Below, piece by piece: positions 1-8,816 of a stretch of 64,000 nucleotides of DNA. The translations under genes were made by a program, and so were the position numbers. The stretch spans positions 33,938-97,937 of the forward strand of contig JAISTX010000066.1 of NCBI GenBank assembly GCA_031272365.1, in the 5' to 3' direction. The notes under the pieces are model-generated. The model made no database searches, had not been told where the DNA came from, and was given only the letters and a program-made list of their open reading frames with translations. The stretch is from Eubacteriales Family XIII. Incertae Sedis bacterium. Its GTDB lineage: Bacteria; Bacillota; Clostridia; Peptostreptococcales; Anaerovoracaceae. Numbering within the stretch: position 1 is the stretch's first letter; every line of letters begins with the position of its first letter.

Positions 1-3000
1 CGGCCGGCTGCTTGCGGAGCAGAATGCGAACAGCCGGTGCGGGGGGCTGGACGTCCTGACGCAGCTCGTCCGGCAGGGGCGTGCGGACGCGGCAGGCGCT
101 TTGGCGGCGCTGGAGCGTCTGCCCGGTGCGGTCACGCCGGAGGAGGAGGTCTTGGTCGGTGAAGTGCGCGCCTTGCTCGGGGCCTGTGCCGGCGATGGGC
201 AGCAGGAGGCTGCCCCTGATTCCGCTTCCGGCGGGGCGTACACCCTTGACAACGGGCTCGGCGGCCTGTGGGATCCGGGCTATGCGCCAGCGTTTGACGA
301 AAGCGGAATCCCGCCCATCCTCCCCGCCGAAGAATGCGCTTCCATGTTTGATTTTGACGAGCGGCGCGTGCTCGCCATCTGGGGCGACCTGCTGGAGCGG
401 ATTGCGGCGCACCGCGATTTTGCGTATGTGGTGACCTACCGCAGCGGGCGGCGCGAGGACCGCGTGTTTGGGGCCGGCGGGGCAAGCGGGCTGGGCATGG
501 ATCCGATCGTCCTGGATTGGGGCAAGGCGGAAATCTACGCGGCGGACAACATCGTGCTCGCGGATGTGTGGCGGGACTGGATGGATAGTAACCGCGCCAC
601 GGCGCGGGACTTGTCCCTGCTGCGCTTCTTGGATGCCGTCCGGCCGAGCGGGAAGCCGTTCTACGATTTCCTGGGCCGCCGGGACAATGCCGCCTGGCTG
701 ACGGAAGGGGCGTGCCGCTTTTGCGAGGAGGTTTTCAGCGCGGGCCGCGTAAGGCAGCTCCTGGGCAAAATGAGCGCGCTTCCTCAGGCGGCGTATCTGG
801 GGCTTGGCTTTGAAGTCACGCGGGCGGTCTTTCAGGCGATGCTGCCGGCCGAGGCGCGTTTTGCGCCCGCGTACACGGATTTGCAGCGCGTATTCGCCAG
901 CCGCTCTTCGGGGTTTTGGTCCGAAATGATTATGAAAGAACCCGAACAGCAAGGCCAGAATGCTTACCATGTGAACAGCCCCCTCTACAAGAAGACGATG
1001 GCGGAGCTGCCGGAGATCGCCCACCTGCTCCGCGTCCTCATGCAGGCGTCGCAGGAAAACGACACGCTGTTCACGGGCTTCCTGGCGGCGGACTACCGGT
1101 TTGGGCAGCTGAAGGGGGAGGAGGGGGCAGGCAAGAGCGCGTATGAGGCATGGCGCAAGCATACCCCCCGCACGATCCTGCGCACGAAATGGGATGTCTG
1201 CCGCGCCGTGATGGCGGGCTTGCTGCAAAAGGACGAGCTGTACCGCGCCATCGTGGAGGAAGACGGGATGGCCGACACGGCCAAGCCGGTGCTGACAGGC
1301 GATGCGCAGGGGGATGCCAGAAAGACGCTGATGCACGAGGCGGCTTGCGAGGTGGCCGCGCGCGTCATCGACGTCGAGCTGCGGCGCGGCGACACCCCGA
1401 CCGAGGTGACCGGGCTCGCGGGCCGGATCAAGCGGCACGAGGGCGCGGGGACGTTCGCCCGCATCCTCTTCGCGCTCGGCGGGAATGTGCTCGTCCGCGG
1501 CTACCTGTGGAACGAGCGGACGAAAGCCGGCGTGCTGAGCTCCCTGCTGCGTGCGTGCGTCCCGGCGGCGGGCGACACGGTGGAGACGCTCCGCGAAGCC
1601 CTGTGCGGCAAGGTGGGCGAGAAGCGGCTGCTCGATGCGGCGATGTACGCGCCGCCCTGGCTCCACCTCGTCTCGGAGCTGCTCGGGTGGGAGGGCCTCG
1701 AGAGCGCGGCCTGGTATTTCCACGCCCACGTCAACGACCGGTTCTCGGCGGAAAAGGAGACGGAGGTCGCGCGGTGGTCGCCGATCACGCCACAGGAATT
1801 CAACGACGGGGCGTTTGACGCGTTCTGGTTCCATGAAGCCTACCGGACGCTCGGGCCGAAGCGGTTCAAAATCCTGTACGACTGCGCCAAATACATCGCC
1901 TCCGGCGCGGGGCACCGGCGGGCGCAGATCTACGCGGACGCGACGCTCGGCCGGTTTGAGGCCGGCGCGTTCGGCGAGGAGGTGAAGGCGCGCCGGAGCC
2001 AGATGAAGCTCATGGCGTACGGCCTCATCCCGCTGGCCGAGGGCGAGGCGCGGGAACAGGATCTGCTCGCAAGGTACCAGTTTTTGCAGGAGTTCCTTGC
2101 GCAAAGCAAGCAGTTCGGCGCGATGCGGCGCGCGAGCGAGGCGAAGGCCGTGCGCGTGGCCATGGACAACCTCGCGCGCAACGCCGGGTACCGCGACACG
2201 ATCCGGTTCACATGGAAGATGGAGGGCGCGATCGCCGCGTCGTACGCGGCCTATTTTGAGCCGCACGACCTGGAGGGCTATGCCGTGCGGGTTTCCGTGG
2301 CCGAGGACGGCACGGCGGCCCTGCTCGCCGAGAAGGGCGGGAAGGCCCTGAAGTCGCTCCCGGCCGCCCTGAAAAAAGACCCCTACGTCGTCCAGGCCAA
2401 GGCGGTCGCCGCGTCTTTGAAGGAGCAGCACCGCCGCGCGCGCACGAGCCTCGAGAGGGCGATGGCGGAAGGGGATGTCTTCGAGTGGGGCGAGCTGGAA
2501 AGCCTGTCAGCCCATCCTGTTATTGGGCCGATGGTGGCGAGGCTGGTGTTTGTCGATGCCGGGGGCGAAGCCGGGGCGGGGGGCGCAGGCGATGCCGCGC
2601 CGCCGCGCGTGTTCTTCGCATCGGAGGCCCCCCGGGGCGGCCTTCCCGGGGGCGGCGTGCGCATCGCGCACCCCTACGACCTTTTCCGGTCGGGCCGGTG
2701 GAGCGAGCTGCAGCGCAAGGCCTTCGAGGAGCGGATCGTCCAGCCGTTCAAGCAGATCTTCCGCGAGCTCTACCTGCCCGGCGAGGACGAGCGCGCCGAG
2801 CGCACGGTCTCGCGCCGCTACGCAGGGCACCAGGTCCAGCCGCAGCGCACGGTCGGCCTGCTCAAGGCGAGGGGGTGGACGGTGGACTATGACGAGGGGC
2901 TCCAGCGCGTCTACTACAAGGAGAACTTGATCGCGGAGCTGTACGCGGCCGCGGACTGGTTCTCGCCGGCCGAGATCGAGCCGCCGACGCTGGAATACGT

Positions 3001-3466
3001 GGCCTTTTTTGACCGGAAAACGCGGCAGGCGGTGCCCCTGGAGCAAATCCCGCCGGTCGTGTTCTCCGAGGCCATGCGCGACGTGGACCTGGTCGTCAGC
3101 GTGGCGCACGCGGGCGACGTGGACCCGGAGGCGAGCCTCTCGACGATCGAAATGCGCGCGGTCATCGCCACCGAGTGCATCCGCCTCCTGGGGGTTGAAA
3201 ACGCGCGCGTGGACGGGCGTTTCATCCGCATCGACGGCGCGCTGGGGGAATACGCGCTGCATCTGGGGAGCGGCGGCGTGCAGATGATGGGGCGCGGGGC
3301 GATCCAAATCCTCGCCGTGCCGGGTCAGCACCGTGGCCGGGTGTTCCTGCCGTTCCTCGACGACAACCCGCGCACGGCGGAGATCCTCTCCAAAATGCTG
3401 CTGCTCGCCGATGACAAAAAGATCAAGGATCCCGCCATCCTGCAGCAGATCAAGGGTTGTCCTTGA
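1..3466 (+). CDS. DUF4132 (MolR/YehI-like) large protein, 5' end outside window
   Basis: The reading frame is open from the first bases of the window to a TGA at 3464-3466, so the true start lies upstream; the TTG at 101 is not a convincing start because coding continues before it. About 1,155 residues are visible. The last ~220 residues (RRYAGHQVQPQRTVGLLKARG, then LPFLDDNPRTAEILSKMLLLADDKKIKDP) match the C-terminal block I know from DUF4132 proteins such as MolR/YehI. Those proteins are poorly understood and no enzymatic role is assigned here. There is no signal peptide or membrane segment in the visible part. Its 3' end overlaps the convergent ATPase gene by 17 bases. Confidence 0.8.
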   Translation, partial: GRLLAEQNANSRCGGLDVLTQLVRQGRADAAGALAALERLPGAVTPEEEVLVGEVRALLGACAGDGQQEAAPDSASGGAYTLDNGLGGLWDPGYAPAFDESGIPPILPAEECASMFDFDERRVLAIWGDLLERIAAHRDFAYVVTYRSGRREDRVFGAGGASGLGMDPIVLDWGKAEIYAADNIVLADVWRDWMDSNRATARDLSLLRFLDAVRPSGKPFYDFLGRRDNAAWLTEGACRFCEEVFSAGRVRQLLGKMSALPQAAYLGLGFEVTRAVFQAMLPAEARFAPAYTDLQRVFASRSSGFWSEMIMKEPEQQGQNAYHVNSPLYKKTMAELPEIAHLLRVLMQASQENDTLFTGFLAADYRFGQLKGEEGAGKSAYEAWRKHTPRTILRTKWDVCRAVMAGLLQKDELYRAIVEEDGMADTAKPVLTGDAQGDARKTLMHEAACEVAARVIDVELRRGDTPTEVTGLAGRIKRHEGAGTFARILFALGGNVLVRGYLWNERTKAGVLSSLLRACVPAAGDTVETLREALCGKVGEKRLLDAAMYAPPWLHLVSELLGWEGLESAAWYFHAHVNDRFSAEKETEVARWSPITPQEFNDGAFDAFWFHEAYRTLGPKRFKILYDCAKYIASGAGHRRAQIYADATLGRFEAGAFGEEVKARRSQMKLMAYGLIPLAEGEAREQDLLARYQFLQEFLAQSKQFGAMRRASEAKAVRVAMDNLARNAGYRDTIRFTWKMEGAIAASYAAYFEPHDLEGYAVRVSVAEDGTAALLAEKGGKALKSLPAALKKDPYVVQAKAVAASLKEQHRRARTSLERAMAEGDVFEWGELESLSAHPVIGPMVARLVFVDAGGEAGAGGAGDAAPPRVFFASEAPRGGLPGGGVRIAHPYDLFRSGRWSELQRKAFEERIVQPFKQIFRELYLPGEDERAERTVSRRYAGHQVQPQRTVGLLKARGWTVDYDEGLQRVYYKENLIAELYAAADWFSPAEIEPPTLEYVAFFDRKTRQAVPLEQIPPVVFSEAMRDVDLVVSVAHAGDVDPEASLSTIEMRAVIATECIRLLGVENARVDGRFIRIDGALGEYALHLGSGGVQMMGRGAIQILAVPGQHRGRVFLPFLDDNPRTAEILSKMLLLADDKKIKDPAILQQIKGCP

Positions 3467-5021
3467 ACGCGACGACCGTCTCCGCGATCGTCCGCCCGTC
3501 CACCTCGTACACGCCGCCTTCGCGCGGCGTCTTCTTCAGGTCGCAGAAGCTGAGCAGCCAGCCCTTCGCGTGGCCGAGGATGCCGAGGTATTCCGCGAGC
3601 TGCGCGATGCCTTCCTGCTCGTATGCTTCGCCGCGCCATAGTTTCAGCTCGACGATCTGCTCCTCCCCGCCGAAAAAAACGCGGATGTCCATGCGCCTGT
3701 CCCCGCGCGTCTCCGGCTCGACCGCGTAATGCCCCGCGCCGTTGATGATGGGCTTGAGGAAGGACAGGAAGAGCAGCCGCGCGTTCGTCTCGATGAACCC
3801 CGAGTCCCGGTCGCGGTACTCCGTGCTCATGAAATGCGCGAAGCGGCTCATGACGGTGTCCATGTTGAGCCTGCCGTTCTTGATGAACAGGGAGCTTTCC
3901 GTGGAAACGCCCCGCACGGGCTCCTTGCGGCTGAATACCGAGATAAAATAATTTGTAATCTTGGTTTCGAAGATCACATTCGCGATGCGCAAGTCCCGCT
4001 CGTCCTCTTTGAGTATCCCGTACATCAACCCGATGCTGATCGGCAAATCGCCGCGATCAAACGGCGGCTTGGAGCCTTCCAGCAGCATCCGCTCCAGCAT
4101 TCTGCCCAATTCGGGATAACCCTGGATGTTCTTGATCAGGTCGTCAAACAGTGTATTGTCTTCTCCCAGAAGGCGTTTTTCCGCCTCGTCCACCCCCCGC
4201 GCCGTCCAGTCCAAGGAGCCCTCGTCGATCATCTTGCACAGCTTGCTCACGAGGAACGGGTAGCCGTCCGAGTAGAAATAGATGCGCTCCGCCACGGCGT
4301 CCGCGTCCATGCCGGTGGCGTGGTCCGCCTCGTACGCGCGGAGCATCCCGGCGATCTCGCCCGCCGCGAAGCTCATGTCCACCGTGAACTCCGCCGCGAT
4401 GTTCCACGGGCTGTTGACGCCGCTGTGCTCTTCCGGGCGGATCTTGCGCTTCAGGTTTTTGATGTCCGTCACGCCCGCGAGGATGACGCTCTGGAACGTG
4501 TCCGCGCTGCCCGTCTCGCGGGAGATGTACATATCCCGGAGCATGCCGAGGAACGCGTTGAACACCTGGAAATTTGTCGCCATGTCTACCTCGTCGATCA
4601 TGAGCACGACGGGCTTCCCCGAAGCCGCGCAAAAGGCTGAAATCCGGCTGCGCAAATAATTTGTCGGCGATTCATCCTCACGCGCAGCATCCCAGATATC
4701 GGCCAGAGCCTGGTCTTCTGGCGCCACGGCATACGCGATATCTTGGCGCACGGAATTCGCAAAATGCGCAAGCGAGTCAAAATAATCATCCCTGCCCTCA
4801 AAGCTAAGCCGCAGCACAAGGCATTCATCCGCCAGCGCCCGCTCCAGCAGGAACAGCGTCGTCGTCTTCCCGTACTGCCGCGGCCGGTTGATCGTGAAAT
4901 ACTCCCCCCGGTCGATGTAGTCGCGCACGATGGTGCGGAGCTTCGGCCCCGTGTCGACCATATAGTGCTTGCCGGGTATGCAAGGCCCCGTGATATTGAA
5001 ATACTTCGCCCTCTCGTTCAT
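3450..5021 (-). CDS. AAA-ATPase-like protein with C-terminal PD-(D/E)XK nuclease domain
   Basis: This 523-residue protein has the layout of the AAA-ATPase-like/DUF1703 family. The N-terminal region has a P-loop variant, RPRQYGKT (residues 46-53), and a Walker B, VVLMIDEVD (138-146). The C-terminus carries a PD-(D/E)XK-type core: MDIRVFF followed by QIVELKLWRG, which supplies the Asp and the E-x-K. Family members are common in anaerobes, often in many copies, and are suspected of roles in mobile-element biology or defence; the function is unproven. The start is the ATG at 5021. There is no ribosome site in front of it, and a TATACT -10-like box ends only six bases upstream, which would give a leaderless message. 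Confidence 0.85.
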   Translation of the reverse strand: MNERAKYFNITGPCIPGKHYMVDTGPKLRTIVRDYIDRGEYFTINRPRQYGKTTTLFLLERALADECLVLRLSFEGRDDYFDSLAHFANSVRQDIAYAVAPEDQALADIWDAAREDESPTNYLRSRISAFCAASGKPVVLMIDEVDMATNFQVFNAFLGMLRDMYISRETGSADTFQSVILAGVTDIKNLKRKIRPEEHSGVNSPWNIAAEFTVDMSFAAGEIAGMLRAYEADHATGMDADAVAERIYFYSDGYPFLVSKLCKMIDEGSLDWTARGVDEAEKRLLGEDNTLFDDLIKNIQGYPELGRMLERMLLEGSKPPFDRGDLPISIGLMYGILKEDERDLRIANVIFETKITNYFISVFSRKEPVRGVSTESSLFIKNGRLNMDTVMSRFAHFMSTEYRDRDSGFIETNARLLFLSFLKPIINGAGHYAVEPETRGDRRMDIRVFFGGEEQIVELKLWRGEAYEQEGIAQLAEYLGILGHAKGWLLSFCDLKKTPREGGVYEVDGRTIAETVVAFKDNP

Positions 5022-5027
5022 GAGAAG

Positions 5028-5055
5028 AGTATAACAGAAATCCAGCCTACTTTAA
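5028..5055 (-). promoter_or_regulatory. Candidate promoter for the AAA-ATPase gene (leaderless)
   Basis: Read on the minus strand, TTAAAG (5055-5050) and TATACT (5033-5028) are separated by 16 bases. The -10 box is followed by CTTCTC and then the ATG at 5021, so transcription would begin at or next to the start codon. The -35 match is weak. Confidence 0.4.
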
Positions 5056-5358
5056 TAGCGCAATCGTCTCCGCAACATAGCGCCGGAACGCCTCTATATA
5101 GACGGCCGTGTCGAGATTGATGGCCACGCCGGAGCAGCCTTTGTTCAAATAATCCACGCCGGCCGCGATATTTGCGGCGTAGGCGAAGCACGGCTTCCCG
5201 CTCGATTTGCAAGCCTGGATGATCCTGCCGACCGCCCCCGCAAATTCCGGGCTTTCAAACTGCGCGGGCTTCCCGATGGCGATGGACAGGTCGTAGGGCC
5301 CGATGAATACCCCATCCACGCCGTCCATGGCGGCGATCTCTTCGATATCCAAGAGCGT
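5047..5358 (-). pseudogene. HpcH/HpaI aldolase, C-terminal fragment
   Basis: About 100 residues are readable: EIAAMDGVDGVFIGPYDLSI is the signature near the C-terminus of class II HpcH/HpaI aldolases (for example 2,4-dihydroxyhept-2-ene-1,7-dioate aldolase), followed by the family's closing helices. Full-length enzymes have about 250 residues, so more than half is missing, including the N-terminal catalytic His and Arg region. Upstream the frame runs only to a stop near 5400 and the residues there stop looking like an aldolase at about 5358, where a permease fragment on the other strand begins. I read this as a dead remnant and not a small gene. Confidence 0.8.
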
Positions 5359-5640
5359 TATCTCAAATCGAAACCGGTGAAAAGCAAAAATGGTATTCTA
5401 TCGCATTTATTTGGATCGGCATTATGATCAGTATTCCTACACTGATGGGCGGCGCTACCTTGTCAAATTACTTCGAAATGCCCATGGTTGTGACGGTTTC
5501 CTTGATTGGCTTTGGCGTTTGCGCGGTCGTCCTCGGTTTTTCCGGCTGCCTGGGCAGCGACTTGGGCATCCCTTCCGTCGCGGCCAGCGCAAAGGGGTTT
5601 GGGGAAATCGGAACCCGTGTGATCGTTTCGCTCTTGAACA
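5358..5640 (+). pseudogene. NCS1-type (cytosine/purine permease-like) transporter, N-terminal fragment
   Basis: The plus-strand frame through 5391 reads LSQIETGEKQKWYSIAFIW and then IGIMISIPTLMGGATL, and further on GCLGSDLGIPSVAASAKGFG and EIGTRVIVSLL. These are recognisable as the first two or three membrane segments of NCS1-family nucleobase permeases (CodB-like), including the G-x-D-L-G-I-P-S loop. No start codon or ribosome site precedes it, and the homology ends at about 5636-5640, where the frame becomes antisense to the nitroreductase. Most of a ~430-residue permease is missing. It is a scar and not a functional gene. Confidence 0.75.
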
Positions 5641-6130
5641 CGATGTCTGCAAGCGCTTTCTTTTTCGGCGCAGGCGGGTTCTTTTCCGGAAACCCCACGG
5701 TCAGGATGAACTCCGGGCGGATATGCTCCGGCGTTTTGAGAATCCTTGCGATCCCATCCGCGTTGAACGATTTCAAAACGCAGATGCCCAGCCCCAGTGC
5801 GGTGGCGGCGATCATCATATTCTCCGCGGCCATGGAGGCGTCCATGACGGACAGCTCGTCCCTGCCGAATGCCCCGGCGCGCTCAAAAGCAAGCTCCTTG
5901 TCTGTGCAAATGATGATGGCCAGCGGTGGGACGGACATCATGCCCGGGCTGAACGCCGCGATGTTTTTCAGCCTCGTCCCGTCCTTGACGACGCAGAACA
6001 GCCATGGCTGGATATTGCTCCCGGAGGGCGCCCACCTTCCGCTCTCCAAAATGTCCTGGACCATTTCGTCGGGGACGGGGGCGTTTGTGTAGGCCCGGAC
6101 GCTGCGGCGGTTCATGATTGCTTCAAGCAT
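5468..6130 (-). CDS. Nitroreductase-family FMN oxidoreductase with an abnormal C-terminal tail
   Basis: Residues 1-166 are a compact nitroreductase: NRRSVRAYTNAPVP with the FMN-binding RRS-x-R start, SGRWAPSGSNIQPW, AAENMMIAATALGLGICVL and a closing GFPEKNPPAPKKKALADIVF. Such enzymes use FMN and NAD(P)H to reduce nitro, quinone or other unsaturated compounds. The start ATG at 6130 has GGAG six bases upstream. The normal stop is missing: residues 167-220 are the antisense translation of the neighbouring permease fragment and resemble no nitroreductase. The enzyme may still fold because its catalytic part is nearly complete, but the tail is an accident of rearrangement. Confidence 0.8.
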   Translation of the reverse strand: MLEAIMNRRSVRAYTNAPVPDEMVQDILESGRWAPSGSNIQPWLFCVVKDGTRLKNIAAFSPGMMSVPPLAIIICTDKELAFERAGAFGRDELSVMDASMAAENMMIAATALGLGICVLKSFNADGIARILKTPEHIRPEFILTVGFPEKNPPAPKKKALADIVFKSETITRVPISPNPFALAATEGMPKSLPRQPEKPRTTAQTPKPIKETVTTMGISK

Positions 6131-6181
6131 GCTCGTCTCCTCTGGTGCTATTTTTAGGTTGGAATCTGAAAGGATGGAGAT

Positions 6182-7204
6182 ATGACAAAACGCGTAAATC
6201 TATTGAACGACTACAATTCGCCCGCGCACCCCTGCGTCCTCGAGGCGATTGCCCGCGCGTCGGGGGACAAGTTTGTCGGCTACGGCGAAGACGGGGAATC
6301 GGACGCGGCAAGAGCGGCGCTCCGGTCGCTGCTGCGTTCGCCGGACGCGGACATTCATTTCCTGGTCGGCGGCACGCAGGCGAACCTGACGGCCATCGGG
6401 GCCTTCCTGCGCCCGCACGAGGCCGTGATCGCGCCCGCGTCCGCGCACATCAACACGCACGAAACGGGTGCTGTTGAAGCGACCGGGCACAAGATACTGA
6501 CCGTTGACAGGCCGGACGGGAAGATAGGCCCTGCGGACGTCCAGGGGATCATGGGCCTGCATGGGGACGAGCACATGGTGAAACCGCGGCTGCTCTTCAT
6601 CTCCCAGTCGACCGAGTTCGGCACCGTCTACACAAAAGCGGAGCTGGCCGCTCTGCGCGATGTATGCGATAACAATCACCTCTACCTGTATATCGACGGC
6701 GCGCGCCTCGGATACGCGCTGACTGCGGAGAAATGCGATTTCGAACTCCCCGAGCTGTGCCGGATCGCGGACGCGTTCTATATCGGCGGCACGAAGAACG
6801 GGCTGCTGTTCGGCGAGGCGCTCGTCCTCTGCAACCCGAGCCTCCGGGATGATTTCCGGTACCATATGAAGCAGCGCGGGGGGCTGCTGGCGAAGGGGTA
6901 TCTGCTGGGCATCCAATTTCAGGCGCTTTTCAACGACGATCTGTACTTCAAAATGGCCCGCCACGCAAACGAGATGGCGCAGCGGCTGCACCAGCTGCTG
7001 GCGGCCTCCGGCTATGCCTTTGAAATCGATACGGAGTCCAACCAGCTGTTCCCGATTGTGCGGAAACAGGACATCCCCCTTTTGGAGGAGCAGATCCTCT
7101 TCAACCGTTGGAATGCCCTGGACGGGGATCGGGCATCCATCCGCCTGATCACGACGTGGAACACGACGGAGCAGGAGATACAGGAGGCCGCCAGGATTCT
7201 ATGA
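6182..7204 (+). CDS. Threonine-aldolase-like PLP enzyme (beta-eliminating lyase family)
   Basis: This 340-residue cytosolic fold-type I PLP enzyme resembles low-specificity L-threonine aldolase. FLVGGTQANLTAI near residue 62 forms the phosphate-binding loop, LYIDGARLGYAL carries the PLP-contacting Asp and Arg, and YIGGTKNGLLFG supplies the Schiff-base lysine. Family members cleave L-threonine or allo-threonine to glycine and acetaldehyde, but distant members act on other beta-hydroxy amino acids, so the substrate is not certain. The start ATG follows GGATGGAG. The stop overlaps the start of the following aminotransferase fragment in an ATGA arrangement, suggesting the two were once translationally coupled. 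Confidence 0.85.
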   Translation: MTKRVNLLNDYNSPAHPCVLEAIARASGDKFVGYGEDGESDAARAALRSLLRSPDADIHFLVGGTQANLTAIGAFLRPHEAVIAPASAHINTHETGAVEATGHKILTVDRPDGKIGPADVQGIMGLHGDEHMVKPRLLFISQSTEFGTVYTKAELAALRDVCDNNHLYLYIDGARLGYALTAEKCDFELPELCRIADAFYIGGTKNGLLFGEALVLCNPSLRDDFRYHMKQRGGLLAKGYLLGIQFQALFNDDLYFKMARHANEMAQRLHQLLAASGYAFEIDTESNQLFPIVRKQDIPLLEEQILFNRWNALDGDRASIRLITTWNTTEQEIQEAARIL

Positions 7205-7500
7205 GGGACTACCATTTTGCAAGGCGGATGGATTGCGTCGGCGTCAGCGCCGTCCGTGAAATCCTGAAGCTGATGGCCGACCCCGAGATCATTTCGTTCG
7301 GTGGCGGGTGCCCCGCCGAAGACACGTTCGAGCCCGTCGTGATCCGGCGGATCCTGGGGGAACTCCTGGTTTCCCGGCCAAATGAAATGCTCCAGTACGG
7401 CGTGACGGAGGGCTGGATGCCGCTACGGGAAGCGTTCGTTGAGCATGTCGCCGCGCCGAAAGGGCTTTCGCTACTGAAACCCAAAAAAGAAGCTTTATAG
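7201..7500 (+). pseudogene. PLP aminotransferase (class I/II), N-terminal stub
   Basis: About 90 residues correspond to the N-terminus of a fold-type I aminotransferase of the 2-aminoadipate/MocR-like group: DPEIISFGGGCPAEDTF, then LQYGVTEGWMPLREAFVEHV. The frame then runs into KPKKEAL and a TAG at 7498-7500. The PLP lysine and three quarters of the enzyme are missing, and the downstream sequence turns A+T-rich. The ATG overlaps the stop of the threonine-aldolase-like gene. It was probably an intact second gene before a deletion or insertion downstream. Confidence 0.75.
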
Positions 7501-7640
7501 CCCTCAATCAAGGCAAACAAAAGATTGTCAAATCGTTGAAAAATAGCGGTTTTTTTAAATTCGATTAGCTGAGATGTGGTGACCTTCTTGGTCAAATCGG
7601 ATGGAATGCATGAGTATAGAACAATTGTTGCGAATATATG

Positions 7641-7669
7641 TTGACTATCCTTCAAAACCATGATATCCT
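7641..7669 (+). promoter_or_regulatory. Sigma-A type promoter before the Rpn-like gene
   Basis: TTGACT (7641-7646) and TATCCT (7664-7669) are separated by 17 bases inside an A+T-rich stretch, about 30 bases ahead of the AAAGGAGG ribosome site at 7684-7691. It fits the Rpn-like gene that begins at 7699. Confidence 0.5.
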
Positions 7670-7698
7670 TCTGGAAGGTTGTGAAAGGAGGACTGCAC

Positions 7699-8586
7699 AT
7701 GGAATACACAACAAAACAAAGAGAACACGAGCTGCTTTCGCTGAAATGGGACTATGTTTTCAAACAGGTCATGTGAGATCCATCGATCGCGGAATCGCTT
7801 GCGGATTTTCTGTCCGCCACGTTGGATGTGCCCGCTGAGGAGTTTGCGGAGCTCACCGCGATTGATCCGCAGCAAAATCGCAGATTCAAGGGGGACAAGC
7901 TCTCCATCCTTGACGTCAAGGTTAAGACACAGGATGGGAAGATGATCGACATTGAGATCCAGCGTGAACACGTAAAAGCGATGAATGAACGGGCGGTATA
8001 CCTCAACGCGAGGATGCTGTCTGACCAGTTGAAAAGAAGTCAAAACTATGCGAAACTGAAAAAAGTGGTAAGCATCGTGATCGCGGATTTTGATATGGTT
8101 CGAAACGGTGCCTATCACAATCGTTTCTTCATGCACGATCCGGTGACGGGGAGCACGCTGTCGGACATCATGCAGATTGACGTGCTGTCTTTGCCGAATG
8201 TGCCGGATGTGGATGACAAGAGCAGCCTCTGGGCATGGCTCAGGGTCATCGAAGGAAAGGACGAAAAGGAGATGGAAGAGATCGCGGAAAAGAACCCGCA
8301 TATCGGGAAGGTGGTCATGCGTCTGGCGGAGATGAGCGAGGACGAGGCAGAGCGCGAGATGGCGTTCCGGCAGGAGACGTTTCGGCGGGATATGGTCGCG
8401 CGGGCGGAATATGTGAAAGACGAGGCACGTGCGGAAGGCCTTGCGGAAGGGCTTGCGGAAGGACGCGCGGAAGGACGAGCGGAAAATGCCGAAGCCGTCG
8501 CTCGTCGCATGAAGGCTGACGATTTGGCTGTAGAGCAGATCGCAAAATACACGGGCTTGGAAATAGACGAAATAGAGAGATTATAA
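7699..8586 (+). pseudogene. Rpn-family recombination-promoting nuclease/putative transposase, in-frame TGA at codon 26
   Basis: An ATG at 7699 behind AAAGGAGG opens a frame reading LLSLKWDYVFKQVM, then TGA (7774-7776), then DPSIAESLADFLSATLD. It continues open to 8586, 296 codons in all. Family members normally have FGD at this place, so the TGA looks like a GGA glycine codon changed by one base. The catalytic PD-(D/E)XK core remains downstream (ILDVKVKTQDGKMIDIEIQ), as does the usual C-terminus with A-E-G repeats (about residues 235-265). Rpn proteins are DNA endonucleases of the PDDEXK transposase group that stimulate RecA-independent recombination. Translation could restart at TTG 7822, but the first helix would be lost. 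I call it a recent pseudogene. Confidence 0.75.
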
Positions 8587-8781
8587 CCTGACGTGACAGC
8601 TTTTGAGATTTCGAAAAACAGGGGAGCTCCTCAGGAAACCTTAGTGAGCAGGGAAAAAGCTCCGTAATGTGCTTGTGACCGGGAACAAGAAACACTATCC
8701 TGACGAGAGATAGATCGCTGCCAGGGCGGATTTTGACGCGGGCTTATACGAGAGGATATAGAGAACATTCGCAAACATGTG

Positions 8782-8810
8782 TTGACAAACGCGTTTTCCT
8801 ATGGAATAAT
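8782..8810 (+). promoter_or_regulatory. Near-consensus promoter giving a leaderless radical-SAM message
   Basis: TTGACA (8782-8787), a 17-base spacer and AATAAT (8805-8810) make a near-consensus sigma-A promoter. Six bases separate the -10 box from the ATG at 8817, so the expected start of transcription is the A of the ATG. An AAC-ATGT-GTT half-palindrome (8774-8783) overlaps the -35 and loosely resembles the AAC-N4-GTT core of Gram-positive LexA boxes. Confidence 0.65.
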
Positions 8811-8816
8811 AACCGC

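Noticed and set aside
7774..7776. TGA as a selenocysteine codon
   Set aside because: The family has glycine here, there is no redox role, and no SECIS-like hairpin is evident just downstream.
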